In this document: positions 24,764 to 35,283 of the stretch, piece after piece
How the letters are laid out: every line of letters begins with the position of its first letter
Position numbering within the stretch: the stretch's first letter is position 1
DNA from: Scatophagus argus
Lineage: Eukaryota > Chordata > Actinopteri > Scatophagidae
Length of the DNA stretch: 64,000 bases
NCBI RefSeq assembly: GCF_020382885.2
Contig: NC_058512.1
Span: 938,501-1,002,500 of the forward strand
Direction: 5' to 3'
The notes under the pieces: generated by a model
Database searches by the model: none
The model's input: only the letters and a program-made list of their open reading frames with translations
What the model was told of the DNA's origin: nothing
Position numbers and translations under genes: made by a program

Positions 24764-26016
24764 TCTGTTTGCTGGGAGCTCTTTTTCAAACACTTAATAA
24801 TTTATGATTTCTAGCATAAACTTCCCTTGTGCCCCCCCTCCACCCAACCCCTGAAACCCCAGCATGCAATAGGGGGTGGTCCATCGAAGACACACACAGG
24901 TCAGTATGAACAACTGTCTTTACGTGTCTGAAAGTACATTGAAAAGAGATGAAAAACGTTTTTCACTGCAGGCACATCGTTCAGTAACGTGTTGGGGCTT
25001 CACAAACTGACACACACACTGATTTTGTTATTTTGACAATGATGGAAGACGAGTTTTTCCACACGGCGCCACCATGAGGCAGACATTTGAGGGTTTTAGT
25101 CTGGACAGCTGTGGGATGATTATTTAGTCTCTCGTGGTATTTGTTTTGCATGTGTCGCTGGTCATTTTGTATCCGTTTTCAGTACTTTGTTGTGTCTTTT
25201 TAGTTTTGCACCTCATTTTGAATCCTTCTGCAGTTTCATTTCTCTTTGAGGTACTTTGAGGTTCTGGTCTGGGAGGCCCAGGGCCTGTATCAGTACGCCT
25301 GTTTGCCCCCTTGTTTACCTGCCAGGGTCAGGGTGGGATCCACTAGGCATCCCCTTTATTTAGAATGAGCAAATCACCTCCCTCCTAACACCCTTTAACT
25401 GTTTGTTGGGGGGGGTGACCTTTTGGATTCAAAGGGGTGTCCATGTCAGCCCTTTGGCTTCACCCCTGTCGTTTATCAAGACTGTATATAATATTTACTG
25501 ATGTATTTTATGTCCACTTGTCTGCTTTTAAACGCTGCAGCATGTCGTCATCCCGCAGCCTTCCTGCTGTACCTCCGCTGTCCACCAGAGGGAGTCACTC
25601 TCTCTTCTTAAAGCCGACGCTCGTGGTGACACTGAGCAGCAGATCAGAGATCAGCCAGTCGTTTTCTGTTCACTTCCATCATGAGAGTCACTTTCACCCA
25701 AATCAGAGCAGAGAATCTCTTTGGATTAATTTCAACCAGTCTTTGTAAATCCTTTTCAATTAGCTGAATTGGGTAAAGTAATTATTTCCAAAGTGAATAG
25801 CAGCGACCATTTGTATAATTGGTGAATGATGAAACTGCATCCAGTGAAGAGGTGCTCGGGGACACTTTTAACTTGTCTCCCATATGATGATAAATGTGTT
25901 GACATAATGAAGCCAAAGCTACAGTCACACACACTGACCACAAAACCGGTTCAGGCGGATCCTCGTCAGCTCCCTGTTATTTGACTCCCCGCAGACCCTC
26001 ACATGTTGGTTTAGAC
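24764..26016. other. Intergenic, no gene seen
   Basis: No coding or RNA gene was recognised. CCACCAGAGGGAG near 25582 is a CTCF-like match at 12 of 13 positions, which alone is weak evidence. Confidence 0.4.
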
Positions 26017-26661
26017 CAGTGCTTCTCAATTATTTTCTGTTGCGCCCCCCCCCCCCCCCCCCCCACTCTCCGCCGCGACTATAAATAATAGTAATAATAA
26101 TATGTAATAATATGATGCTAACAGTGCTCGCTGGTTTACTGAAGTAGCATTCACAAAGCGGGATGATTGTTGGCAATATTCGGCACGTTTTGGCTGAAAA
26201 ATCTCCAGCGGCTTATCAGCATGATTGGGATGTAATGTCTTCAAGTGACGCCTTCATTTATTTGTCTTCATGCTGTCCGCTGCCAGCATGTTTAGACACA
26301 GTAAACACACCGGTCTGTCGTCTCCCACTGCTGTCACAGTGAAGCCAAGCGCTACATATGCTTCGTCATATTTCCTCGAGTTACTTTTGTCTCATTATCT
26401 TCGTCTCTCTCCGCCTTTCTTCTCATCCCTGTTAAAAATGTCTTCATGTTGTCTCTTAAGGGTTCGTTTACTGCACTTCATATCGCCTGCTCGGTGCAAA
26501 GAAACCGCTACACCATAGAGCTAATACTCCCTGCGCACACTCTGACGATGAGAGCGCCACTGCCAACTACTGTAGTGGATGTGCAATTACACTTTATTCT
26601 AATACGGCAAAAAAAGCATGTTCCCCAGGGTCACACGCGCCCCACTATTTGAGAAGCACTG
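26017..26661 (+). mobile_element. hAT-like non-autonomous DNA element, copy 1
   Basis: A 645-bp element with terminal inverted repeats CAGTGCTTCTCAA at the left and TTGAGAAGCACTG at the right. A poly-C tract lies just inside the left end, and there is no transposase frame. Copy 2 at 35906-36592 is nearly identical through the body. The left flank is GTTTAGAC (26009-26016) and the right flank is GCCTATAC (26662-26669). These do not match each other, as a normal hAT 8-bp duplication would. Each matches the opposite flank of copy 2. Confidence 0.88.
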
Positions 26662-26857
26662 GCCTATACCAACAACGTGGACAGAACCCACCAGGAACAT
26701 GTATTTTGTATACCAACTGCACTGAAGCTTGAATGCATACGATACGACGTAAAAATGGATTGCTGTGTTGGTTGTCTATGTAGGATATGTCTCTAAGCTT
26801 TACATAACAAATATGTGAAAGGCCAAACTTACTTATTCATGGAGTCAGGATCCGAAA

Positions 26858-26944
26858 TGAACGCTCACAAAGTGCCAACAGCTGGTATTTTCCGTTTGAC
26901 GAGGTAGCCTACATGTTTCTAACAAACAATGTAACAGAAAGTCC
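26858..26944 (+). repeat. Diverged repeat, partner at 29413-29485
   Basis: Shares GAACnCTC, GTGCCAA, GCTGGTATTTTCCGTTTG and ATGTAACAnAAAGTCC in the same order with 29413-29485, with about a 20-base length difference. Origin unknown; both copies lie inside the hAT-bounded segment. Confidence 0.65.
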
Positions 26945-29412
26945 ATCCATCACTCAGCCTGGCTGGAGAGCCCAAAACAGATATATGTTGTCATATGAGT
27001 GGCGCGGCCCCTTAAGAGGCAGAGCAGTATATGTGCGTGTGCATGCAGTGAGCGGTCATGCAAGAGGGAGCAAGCGGGAGATACGAGGGACAGTGAAGGC
27101 AGCGGGCGGCGAGTATACACATTTAGATTGACAGCAAGCAATGAAGTGGCCAGTTTAGCAGCCAATGTACAGTATAAGTCACCACTGTGATAAAACACAG
27201 CCTGCGGCATCTCAAGACCAAGTGGAGCTGCCCCGTGTTGCTTCCCTAACTGCTGGTACAGTGAAGGGGGTTAACCCTGACGTTAGCAACATCCACTTCG
27301 GCACAGGAGGTAAACAAGCCCAGGACACAGCCTGAACTGAGTCACTGAGACAGGTTAGCCCTTTAACAGCTTACTATGTTGAACAAATACAACAGTTACT
27401 GCACATTTCCAGGCCCCAAAAGGTTTGAACAGCCATCTTATTAGTTGTATTAGTTATTATTTTATTATTCTTATTAGTCATTATAAGTGCTTTTATTTCC
27501 ACATGTTTAGATCTGTGACAGAGAAGTGATGGTGCAATGTGTAAACCTGGGCCATACAAAAATATCTGGCAACGAGAGATGGCACACTCATAGATATTGA
27601 GTCAGATGTCAAAATCAGATCAATGGGACATGGAGGGAGTGACATATAAGGGGCAGATTATCAGAGCTCCAAGCACCTATGTTCACAGCTGCACTCATGT
27701 CGACACAGTATTGTCATTTGGTGTGCTGTTGTCTGTGTTTAACTTGTTTTTTAACCTTTTGATGACCTGCTTTTCTTCCCAATGTGATAATATGGTTTAA
27801 GTTAATAAAGGATCTGGAGTGTTTCATTCAATGAATGAAAATATAACAAAACTTATAACTGATGGGCAGGTCACAAAATATATCAACCAATAACTGACCA
27901 ATTAGAACTCAAACAAATGTAAACAATAAAGGCTTAAAGAAAACAAAATCCAAACAAAAATGTACAAATAAATTAGTACAAATAACCCAAAAGTAATAAG
28001 ACGTAAAAGGAACCAAACCCCCGTCAAAAAGCAGGCCCCCCAGGCACCCGTCACGCATAGGACGTGAAGACAAAAGCAGGAGAGACAAAGCAGCAACGGC
28101 CCTAATAAGCTAGCTACAGTAGCACCTAATCAAGACAAACACTATTAGTATTGTTAACTACACCATAAACAATGCGGTGCACGCTACAGTACAAACACAC
28201 CTTGTTAGCAGCCACAGACACACACACACACACACAGGGCTCCAGGCAGCCACCAGTGTTTACCTGCGACCACACAGCATCAGCCACCTGATAGCATCAA
28301 CCATACTGCAAAGAGAGAGGACACTTACCACAGCCAACAAATGTAGCAGCACATACAGGGGGCACGGGGCCGCACACAAGCAGTCGCCCATCAACACAAC
28401 AAACCAACGAGGTGAAGCAGCGTGCATCCACACCTTTCGTGCCAAACAACCTCTGACCCGGATGTAACGTGCCGGTGATGACTGGGCCGCAAGAGAAGAC
28501 CTGGTGGGAGGAGTACCACATTTATACCTGGCACCTCAGGCCACCAGTGGCACTCATTACAAGCAGCGGCAAATTACATAGAGGATAAACCCCCCCATGC
28601 TGCTACAGAATGACTGTCCAGGGTCCACACTCATGCAGTATGGGCCACTAACGGCTTGCTGACACTACAGTATGACATAACTTCATGTGGTCGTCCCACG
28701 TGGGCACATAGCGCCACCGCGAATTTGTTCGGTTTCATTTCTGTTTCATACTGCGATTACACTACATGACCTTATAATGGATGTGAACTGAGTCATTTTA
28801 TGAGTAATTGTTTTTCTTCCTTTGTGTGTGTGTGTGTGTGTGTGTAAAGCGTGTGAAATTTTGTTACTTCCTTGGTGCCATGAAAGCCTCTTAGTCGATC
28901 AGGCTCAACAGTTGTATTCATCACAGCGCAATACTTTGGCGCCATCTAGTGTTACAATGAGAGACTGACTGCAAATGCAAATCAGGATGCAAATATGGCG
29001 TCAATTATAAGATACTGAGCATAAATGTCAGTGATGCCGGTCATTGAGCAGGTTTATTAAAATGTTTTTGAATTTGAATTTGAATTGAAGCCCGCCGAAA
29101 TATTTTTACGGGTACAAACCGGTTATAAAATGTTTTAAAAAAGGCAACTCAAATTGAATGCGATGTAAAATATATAATAATATTGAAGTGGGTAGATAAT
29201 ATCCTCAAAATCTAATCCAGTGTTTCTAACACTAAAACTGTCATGTCCTGCTGCTACTTTTTCAGTTCCGTTTATCTAATTATCTAACGCTTAATCATAA
29301 CAAAAGTTATCTCATGACACATTCCCATTAGAGCAGGTCTAGACCAAACTCACTTGTTCCATATATATATATGAAGTTTATCTCATAATATAATATATAT
29401 GAATATATCTTA
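26945..29412. other. No gene recognised inside the hAT-bounded segment
   Basis: Contains short CA (about 28216-28237) and GT (about 28825-28847) runs. TTGGCGCCATCTAGTG near 28936 is CTCF-like on the minus strand. Open frames here are short with no family features. Confidence 0.4.
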
Positions 29413-29485
29413 TATGAACACTCGCCAGGTGCCAAATGCTGGTATTTTCCGTTTGGTGAGGGAAATGATGTAACAAAAAGTCCTC
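29413..29485 (+). repeat. Diverged repeat, partner of 26858-26944
   Basis: Shortened copy of the module at 26858, best preserved across GCTGGTATTTTCCGTTTG. Confidence 0.65.
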
Positions 29486-31136
29486 ACCGCGTGTTAGTGT
29501 CACAAAGAGTTGCGCTGTTCCTGGCTGCTTCCTTTGGAGGAGTTTAGAAACAGAAACGGGAATTCGTGGTGCTTTCAGCTGCACCTCCTAAACTCTGCGT
29601 TGACCGTTGACAGTCACTGGCGCCAATAAGGACGCCACAAATCGATACGCAGACGCTCACGTGGGTTATTTAAAATGGGAAAGTTTCTATTTCCTTTTTA
29701 TTTTCCTTTATTGGAATGTATACACCGGTTATGTCTATCATAACTTTCTTGTTCTTTTACTAGAACAGTCAAATTAAATAATGTATTTTAAAAAATCGAA
29801 TTGTTAACAGCAAACTACAATATTCTTGAACAATAGTTTCACTCAGTGCAGTAGTACAGCTTCAGAGGATTTATCTTTCACTTTGCTTCCCAAATCAGCC
29901 ATTTTCTGTCTCTGATGAACTGTTAAGGTCAGTCTCACGTCATTCTTTGTAAAGGCTGCAGGACCGTAAAAGACCACAAGGAGGAGCAACATCTTGTAAC
30001 GTTACAACTCAATAGCTGCTCTCACACTGAATACAGAAGGGCGAAATGAACAATACATTTTCATTGTGGCAAACCGAGAAATTTCATCCTCGGGATACAC
30101 TTCAATAAATAAATGAAAGTAGGATTTGGACTCTCTTATAGCATCTTCCATACATCTTTCACCCCCACTGACTGTGTCTTCCCCAAACAGGCAGAGCAGA
30201 ACTTAGACTACTTAGATGTGGAAGCAAATTTTCTCTCAGACAACCATTACGGTTAAATCATCTACACTATATGCCTACATGAGTTCCACTCTGAAACCTC
30301 TGGGTGACATTCATCGCTTTGCCTAAATTCGTCAGAACACTTGTCGTTGTCGTGTGTGCTGAGCTTGAATGGCAGAAAAGAGCATCACTGCCTGTTTATT
30401 ACTGGTGAATAGCTTACCATTTCATTAATCATTGTTTCTCACCAGGACATTTGGAAAACTTGTTCTGCAGCCTGGCCTCCATAAATTCCATAAAGCTCAA
30501 CTCTGCCACTTTCCTTAAACCTTATTAAACAGGACAATGGTTATTTAGCCTGCTCTGTCCTTTTCTAGTGTCGGTAGTCGTGTTAAATTTTGCAAATACG
30601 TTAAAGAGCAACCAATATGGGATCATTTCCCTTGGGGAATGTCCTCATGTGCTTTTTATGACAGATTCTTAATTATTTGAATCCTCTTGCAGCAAATGTG
30701 TAAATGAACTCGTTCCTTACACATTGAGCCTGCCTGTCCCAGTGATGTACATGTTCACCTGCATACACAAGTGAGATCCAAACAGAAGTGGTCACTCGAG
30801 ACACATTTTACATTTTACAGACTTGAAACTGTCCACTTGTGATCAGATCACAAAGCTTTTTGACAGGATGAGGGGTGAGCAGACAGTCGAGTAATTTGCA
30901 ATTAATGCTGCACAAGCGGTTTTGCATCTGTAACTATAAGCCTTTCCAGCGAACGTTTTCACTGTTAAACACGTGCAACAAAGGTTGTTGTTCAGAGAAG
31001 AGGGGATCAAAATGAATGAAAGTGTTACGGAATTTCTGCCTGTAGTGAGTCAAGAAAAACAAGACTGGAAAGGGTAGCATACACCAAAATGTTTCATCTC
31101 AACAAGTTACTTACAATGGGGCTATAACAGTAGGGT
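29486..31136. other. No gene recognised
   Basis: AT-rich sequence without recognised coding motifs or element ends. It lies between the dispersed repeat copy and the broken paralog. Confidence 0.4.
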
Positions 31137-31830
31137 TCACCAGGTCATTGTTTGATCACTATAACAGTACACAACTAAGGCTACAGTAAAAGTAAAAGTG
31201 TCAACAAGACAACAAAACATGGAATTTCCCTTTTTTGAACACACAAAAGTCACAGTAATGCTGTGGAGTTGCTTCATGGCAATACATTTTCTACAATACA
31301 TTTCTTGCTGGTTCAATGGTGGAAAGAAATAAATAAAGAAATAGTTAATAAATAATAATAAAGGAGAGAGAAAAAAAGCAAGAAATACAACATCCATCCA
31401 TCTTCTACAGGCGGGGTTCACCCTGGACTGCTCGCCAGTCAATCGCAGGGCCGACACACAAAGACAGACAACCACACACTCACCCACACACCTGTAGGTA
31501 GTCAATTAACCTGATGTGCATGTTTTCAGGATTGTGGGAGGAAGCTGGAGTACCTGGAGAAAACCCACGCAGGCACAGGGAGAACATGCAAACTCCACGC
31601 AGAAGGGCCCAGACCGGGATTCGAACCTGGAACCCTCTGGCTGTGAGTCAACAGTGCAAACCACTGCACCACCGTGCCGCCCCATGAAACACAACACTAA
31701 AGAGAAAAATAAAACGATCAGCGGCCCAACGGACCACAACTAAACCCAAAGTAAATGAAGGGCATGTTGGAAGATCATTACAACTGAATGCAGAAGATAG
31801 TATTTTATGTACTATATTATTTATTTATTT
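31137..31830 (-). pseudogene. Shortened, SINE-interrupted paralog of the 942-codon gene
   Basis: Read on the minus strand. 31830-31740 matches the leader and first codons of the intact gene: leader TAGTACATA..., then ATGCCC..., giving MPFIYFGFSCGPLGR and a stop, against MPIFVLTFVAVPWAAS. It then runs directly into sequence matching the membrane segment (GATCGTTTTATTTTTCTC against GATCGTTTTAACTTTCTC). The whole tandem array and the part before the membrane segment are missing. A SINE (31393-31685) splits the membrane region. Beyond it, the frame resumes with LFINYFFIY...FPPLNQQEMY against LIYFFIY...FPQLKQQEMY. The frameshift and stop show it is not a functional version of the protein. Confidence 0.75.
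31393..31685 (-). mobile_element. tRNA-derived SINE, near full length, with target duplication
   Basis: On the minus strand it begins GGCGGCACGGTGGTGCAGTG and carries GGTTCGAATCCC, a B-box-like promoter motif. It then has the fish SINE body (TTCCTCCCACAATCC, GGTTAATTGACTACC) and ends in a GGAT-repeat tail. GAAATACAACA (31382-31392) and GAAACACAACA (31686-31696) flank it as an 11-bp target duplication with one mismatch. It sits inside the broken paralog. Confidence 0.9.
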
Positions 31831-31859
31831 TTAATTATCATTATTATTATTATCATTTT

Positions 31860-32450
31860 ATGTAAATTCTTTATGCTGTGGGAAGAAACCGGAGCCCCCG
31901 GAGTAAACCCGATCATTTCATATTCATATTAATCTCATATTTTAGATATATTTTAATGTACATACATATATAAATACATTTTTGTTACTATATTATAATT
32001 TATCTATTAATGATTATTCATTTATTATAATTATTATTATTATAGGTTTGTTTTTTTTTTTTCAATTCTTCATTGTGTGGGAAGAAACCGGAGCCCCCGG
32101 AGTAAACCCGACTATTTCATATTCATTTCATATTTTAGATATATTTTAATGTACATACATATATAAATACATTTTTGTTACTATATTATAATTTATCTAT
32201 TAATGATTATTCATTTATTATAATTATTATTATTATAGGTTTGGTTTTTTTTTTCAATTCTTCATTGTGTGGGAAGAAACCGGAGCCCCCGGAGTAAACC
32301 CGACTATTTCATATTCATTTCATATTTTAGATATATTTTAATGTACATACATATATAAATAAATTTTTGTTACTATATTATAATGTATCTATTCATGATT
32401 ATTCATTTATAATAATAATACTAATTATTATTATTATTATGATTATTATC
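31860..32450. repeat. Three-unit satellite, about 192-199 bp per unit, with a SINE-like core
   Basis: Units are marked by GTGGGAAGAAACCGGAGCCC at 31878, 32077 and 32269. Each is followed by AGTAAACCCG, an AT-rich body with ACATACATATATAAATA, and a T-tract. The GC-rich core resembles the SINE body segment at 31538-31570 (GTGGGAGGAAGCTGGAGTAC). The array ends beside the stop codon of the 942-codon gene. Confidence 0.85.
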
Positions 32451-32454
32451 ATTA

Positions 32455-35283
32455 TTAATACTGAAAACGTACAAACATGACTGCGAGTCTGTTTGAGATC
32501 GCGTCAAACAAAGTCAGAGTCTGTTCGGATGCGCTGAGAAGACCAGCAGCAATTCTTGATCGAGTCCAGGAAACAACTTGCATTAGTCTTCTTTGGGCTC
32601 CGAAAAAAGCTGCTCTAATTCGTCCTGTTAGTCCTGGAAAAAACACGCGAATTCCTTGCTCCGATTGTGGAAATAACAGCAGCAATTCTTCCACTGGTCG
32701 TGGAAAAGGCACCGGCAGTTCTTGCTTGGACAGTGGAAAAACCATCTGCAGTCCTTGTAGGTGTCCTGGTAAAAGCAGCCTCATTTGGTGTTCTGGCCGT
32801 TTCAGAACTATTGTCCAACCCTCTTTTGATTCTGGATAAAACAGCTGCAATCTTTTCTGTGGGTGTGGAAAAGAAATCAGCAATTCTCGCTTGTTTCCTG
32901 GCAAATACATTTCTTGCTGTTTCAATTGTGGAAAGACCGCCGGAAATTCTTCTGTGCTGGAAAAAACTGCTGTCATTGTTGGTCTTTTCCGGTAAATAAA
33001 GAAATAAATAAGTGATAAAACTGCAGCGATAAAGAGAAAGTTAAAACGATCAAAAATCCAAGCTGGAAGTGGTGCTTGGGCCTTGGCGAAAACAGATGTA
33101 ATTCTTTCTACAACCCTGAACCAAAGATCCATGATTCTTGCTCGGGCCGCACGGAAGAAGACTGCAACTTTTGTTGGGAAAAGAACCATTTGTTGTCTTT
33201 CTTTGTATTTCTTCATACACGCTAGAATTTCGTCATAGGTCACATAAAAAGCAGCTGCAAATTGGGCTTGTTCCTTCATCCATCTGTCAGCAAGCTCATG
33301 TGGTGTCAAGTCCTTTCCAGACTTTCCCTCCCTCCCTCCACAAGAGGCAAAGGGGTACAGATGCACAGACATGTAGAGAGCGAGACGAGGGAGTTTAAGA
33401 CTTTGGCTGCTGATGTCAGTCTTAGAGGTTGCAGAGGTACTGTCCTGCTCTTGTTTCTCTTGCTTATTTTCATCTGGTAGTTGGTTCGGGCTTCTGTCAT
33501 CATTCTGCTGTAGCATCTTGAGCTCACTTTGGCTGCTGATGTCAGTCTTAGAGGTTGCAAAGCTGCTGTCCTGCTCTTGTTTCTCTTGCTTATTTTCATC
33601 AAGCAGTAGGGTCCGGCTTCTGACATTATTCTGATGCAGCATCCTGAGACCACTGAAGCTTCTGTCCTGGAAGGGAGGGAGTTTAAGACTTTGGCTGCTG
33701 ATGTCAGTCTTAGAGGTTGCAGAGGTACTGACCTGCTCTTGTTTCTCTTGCTTATTTTCATCTGGTAGTTGGTTCGGGCTTCTGTCATCATTCTGCTGTA
33801 GCATCTTGAGCTCACTTTGGCTGCTGATGTCAGTCTTAGAGGTTGCAAAGCTGCTGTCCTGCTCTTGTTTCTCTTGCTTATTTTCATCTGGTAGTTGGTT
33901 CGGGCTTCTGTCATCATTCTGCTGTAGCATCTTGAGCTCACTTTGGCTGCTGATGTCAGTCTTAGAGGTTGCAAAGCTGCTGTCCTGCTCTTCTTTCTCT
34001 TGCTTATTTTCATCAAGCAGTAGGGTCCGGCTTCTGACATTATTCTGATGCAGCATCCTGAGACCACTGAAGCTTCTGTCCTGGAAGGGAGGGAGTTTAA
34101 GACTTTGGCTGCTGATGTCAGTCTTAGAGGTTGCAGAGGTACTGACCTGCTCTTGTTTCTCTTGCTTATTTTCATCTGGTAGTTGGTTCGGGCTTCTGTC
34201 ATCATTCTGCTGTAGCATCTTGAGCTCACTTTGGCTGCTGATGTCAGTCTTAGAGGTTGCAAAGCTGCTGTCCTGCTCTTGTTTCTCTTGCTTATTTTCA
34301 TCAAGCAGTAGGGTCCGGCTTCTGACATTATTCTGATGCAGCATCCTGAGACCACTGAAGCTTCTGTCCTGGAAGGGAGGGAGTTTAAGACTTTGGCTGC
34401 TGATGTCAGTCTTAGAGGTTGCAAAGCTGCTATCCTGCTCTTGTTTCTCTCGCTTATTTTCATCTGGTAGTTGGTTCGGGCTTCTGTCATCATTCTGCTG
34501 TAGCATCTTGAGCTCACTTTGGCTGCTGATGTCAGTCTTAGAGGTTGCAAAGCTGCTATCCTGCTCTTGTTTCTCTCGCTTATTTTCATCTGGTAGTTGG
34601 TTCGGGCTTCTGTCATCATTCTGCTGTAGCATCTTGAGCTCACTTTGGCTGCTGATGTCAGTCTTAGAGGTTGCAAAGCTGCTGTCCTGCTCTTGTTTCT
34701 CTTGCTTATTTTCATCAAGCAGTAGGGTCCGGCTTCTGACATTATTCTGATGCAGCATCCTGAGACCACTGAAGCTTCTGTCCTGGAAGGGAGGGAGTTT
34801 AAGACTTTGGCTGCTGATGTCAGTCTTAGAGGTTGCAGAGGTACTGTCCTGCTCTTGTTTCTCTTGCTTATTTTCATCAAGCAGTAGGGTCCGGCTTCTG
34901 ACATTATTCTGATGCAGCATCCTGAGACCACTGAAGCTTCTGTCCTGGAAGGGAGGGAGTTTAAGACTTTGGCTGCTGATGTCAGTCTTAGAGGTTGCAG
35001 AGGTACTGACCTGCTCTTGTTTCTCTTGCTTATTTTCATCTGGTAGTTGGTTCGGGCTTCTGTCATCATTCTGATGCAGCATCCTGAGACCACTGAAGCT
35101 TCTGTCCTGGAAGTATGTCTGGGCTGGTAGAGGTACGATTACAGGTAAATCATGGGGAACAGACTCTGCTGGGTTAGCCCTGGGTAAATTTGTGCCAATG
35201 AGGTCCAGTCCAGATCTGATGAGGCGACCAGCTTTTGAAGCAGCCCAAGGGACAGCAACAAACGTCAAAACAAAGATGGGCAT
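32455..35283 (-). CDS. Unrecognised single-exon protein with tandem repeats and a membrane segment, 942 residues
   Basis: I do not recognise this protein. Residues 1-57 begin with a hydrophobic stretch (MPIFVLTFVAVPWAAS) that could be a signal anchor. Residues 58-632 are 12 tandem repeats of 42-54 residues, hydrophilic and Ser/Gln/Lys-rich, with constant parts DENKQEKQEQ and SKTDISSQS. About 633-696 is unique (DLTPHELADRWMKEQAQF). From about 697 to the end the chain has an 11-residue period, as in LQMVFPLSKQE, LPVPFPRPVEE, LLLLFPQSEQG and IRVFFPGLTGR. One clear transmembrane-like stretch lies at about 747-764 (FNFLFIAAVLSLIYFFIY). The first ATG is at 35283, about 220 bases after a TATA box. 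The uninterrupted length, promoter and degraded paralog nearby argue that it is or was a gene. The array being open in other frames is a caution. Confidence 0.6.
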   Translation of the reverse strand: MPIFVLTFVAVPWAASKAGRLIRSGLDLIGTNLPRANPAESVPHDLPVIVPLPAQTYFQDRSFSGLRMLHQNDDRSPNQLPDENKQEKQEQVSTSATSKTDISSQSLKLPPFQDRSFSGLRMLHQNNVRSRTLLLDENKQEKQEQDSTSATSKTDISSQSLKLPPFQDRSFSGLRMLHQNNVRSRTLLLDENKQEKQEQDSSFATSKTDISSQSELKMLQQNDDRSPNQLPDENKREKQEQDSSFATSKTDISSQSELKMLQQNDDRSPNQLPDENKREKQEQDSSFATSKTDISSQSLKLPPFQDRSFSGLRMLHQNNVRSRTLLLDENKQEKQEQDSSFATSKTDISSQSELKMLQQNDDRSPNQLPDENKQEKQEQVSTSATSKTDISSQSLKLPPFQDRSFSGLRMLHQNNVRSRTLLLDENKQEKEEQDSSFATSKTDISSQSELKMLQQNDDRSPNQLPDENKQEKQEQDSSFATSKTDISSQSELKMLQQNDDRSPNQLPDENKQEKQEQVSTSATSKTDISSQSLKLPPFQDRSFSGLRMLHQNNVRSRTLLLDENKQEKQEQDSSFATSKTDISSQSELKMLQQNDDRSPNQLPDENKQEKQEQDSTSATSKTDISSQSLKLPRLALYMSVHLYPFASCGGREGKSGKDLTPHELADRWMKEQAQFAAAFYVTYDEILACMKKYKERQQMVLFPTKVAVFFRAARARIMDLWFRVVERITSVFAKAQAPLPAWIFDRFNFLFIAAVLSLIYFFIYRKRPTMTAVFSSTEEFPAVFPQLKQQEMYLPGNKRELLISFPHPQKRLQLFYPESKEGWTIVLKRPEHQMRLLLPGHLQGLQMVFPLSKQELPVPFPRPVEELLLLFPQSEQGIRVFFPGLTGRIRAAFFGAQRRLMQVVSWTRSRIAAGLLSASEQTLTLFDAISNRLAVMFVRFQY
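33388..35112 (-). repeat. Coding tandem array of 12 units (126-162 bp)
   Basis: Two interchangeable heads, FQDRSFSGLRMLHQN and ELKMLQQNDD, alternate before a shared body. Two mid-segments, RSPNQLP and RSRTLLL, and two later segments, VSTSAT/DSTSAT and DSSFAT, are shuffled among units. Lengths in order from the N-terminus are 54, 54, 49, 42, 47, 49, 47, 49, 42, 47, 49 and 46 residues. Units are nearly identical at the DNA level, so expansion or conversion is recent. Confidence 0.95.

Noticed and set aside
32477..32999. Plus-strand frames opposite the novel gene (with VEK-type 11-mers)
   Set aside because: They reflect the same 33-bp DNA period read in other frames. No promoter was found, and the minus-strand frame is far longer and continuous.
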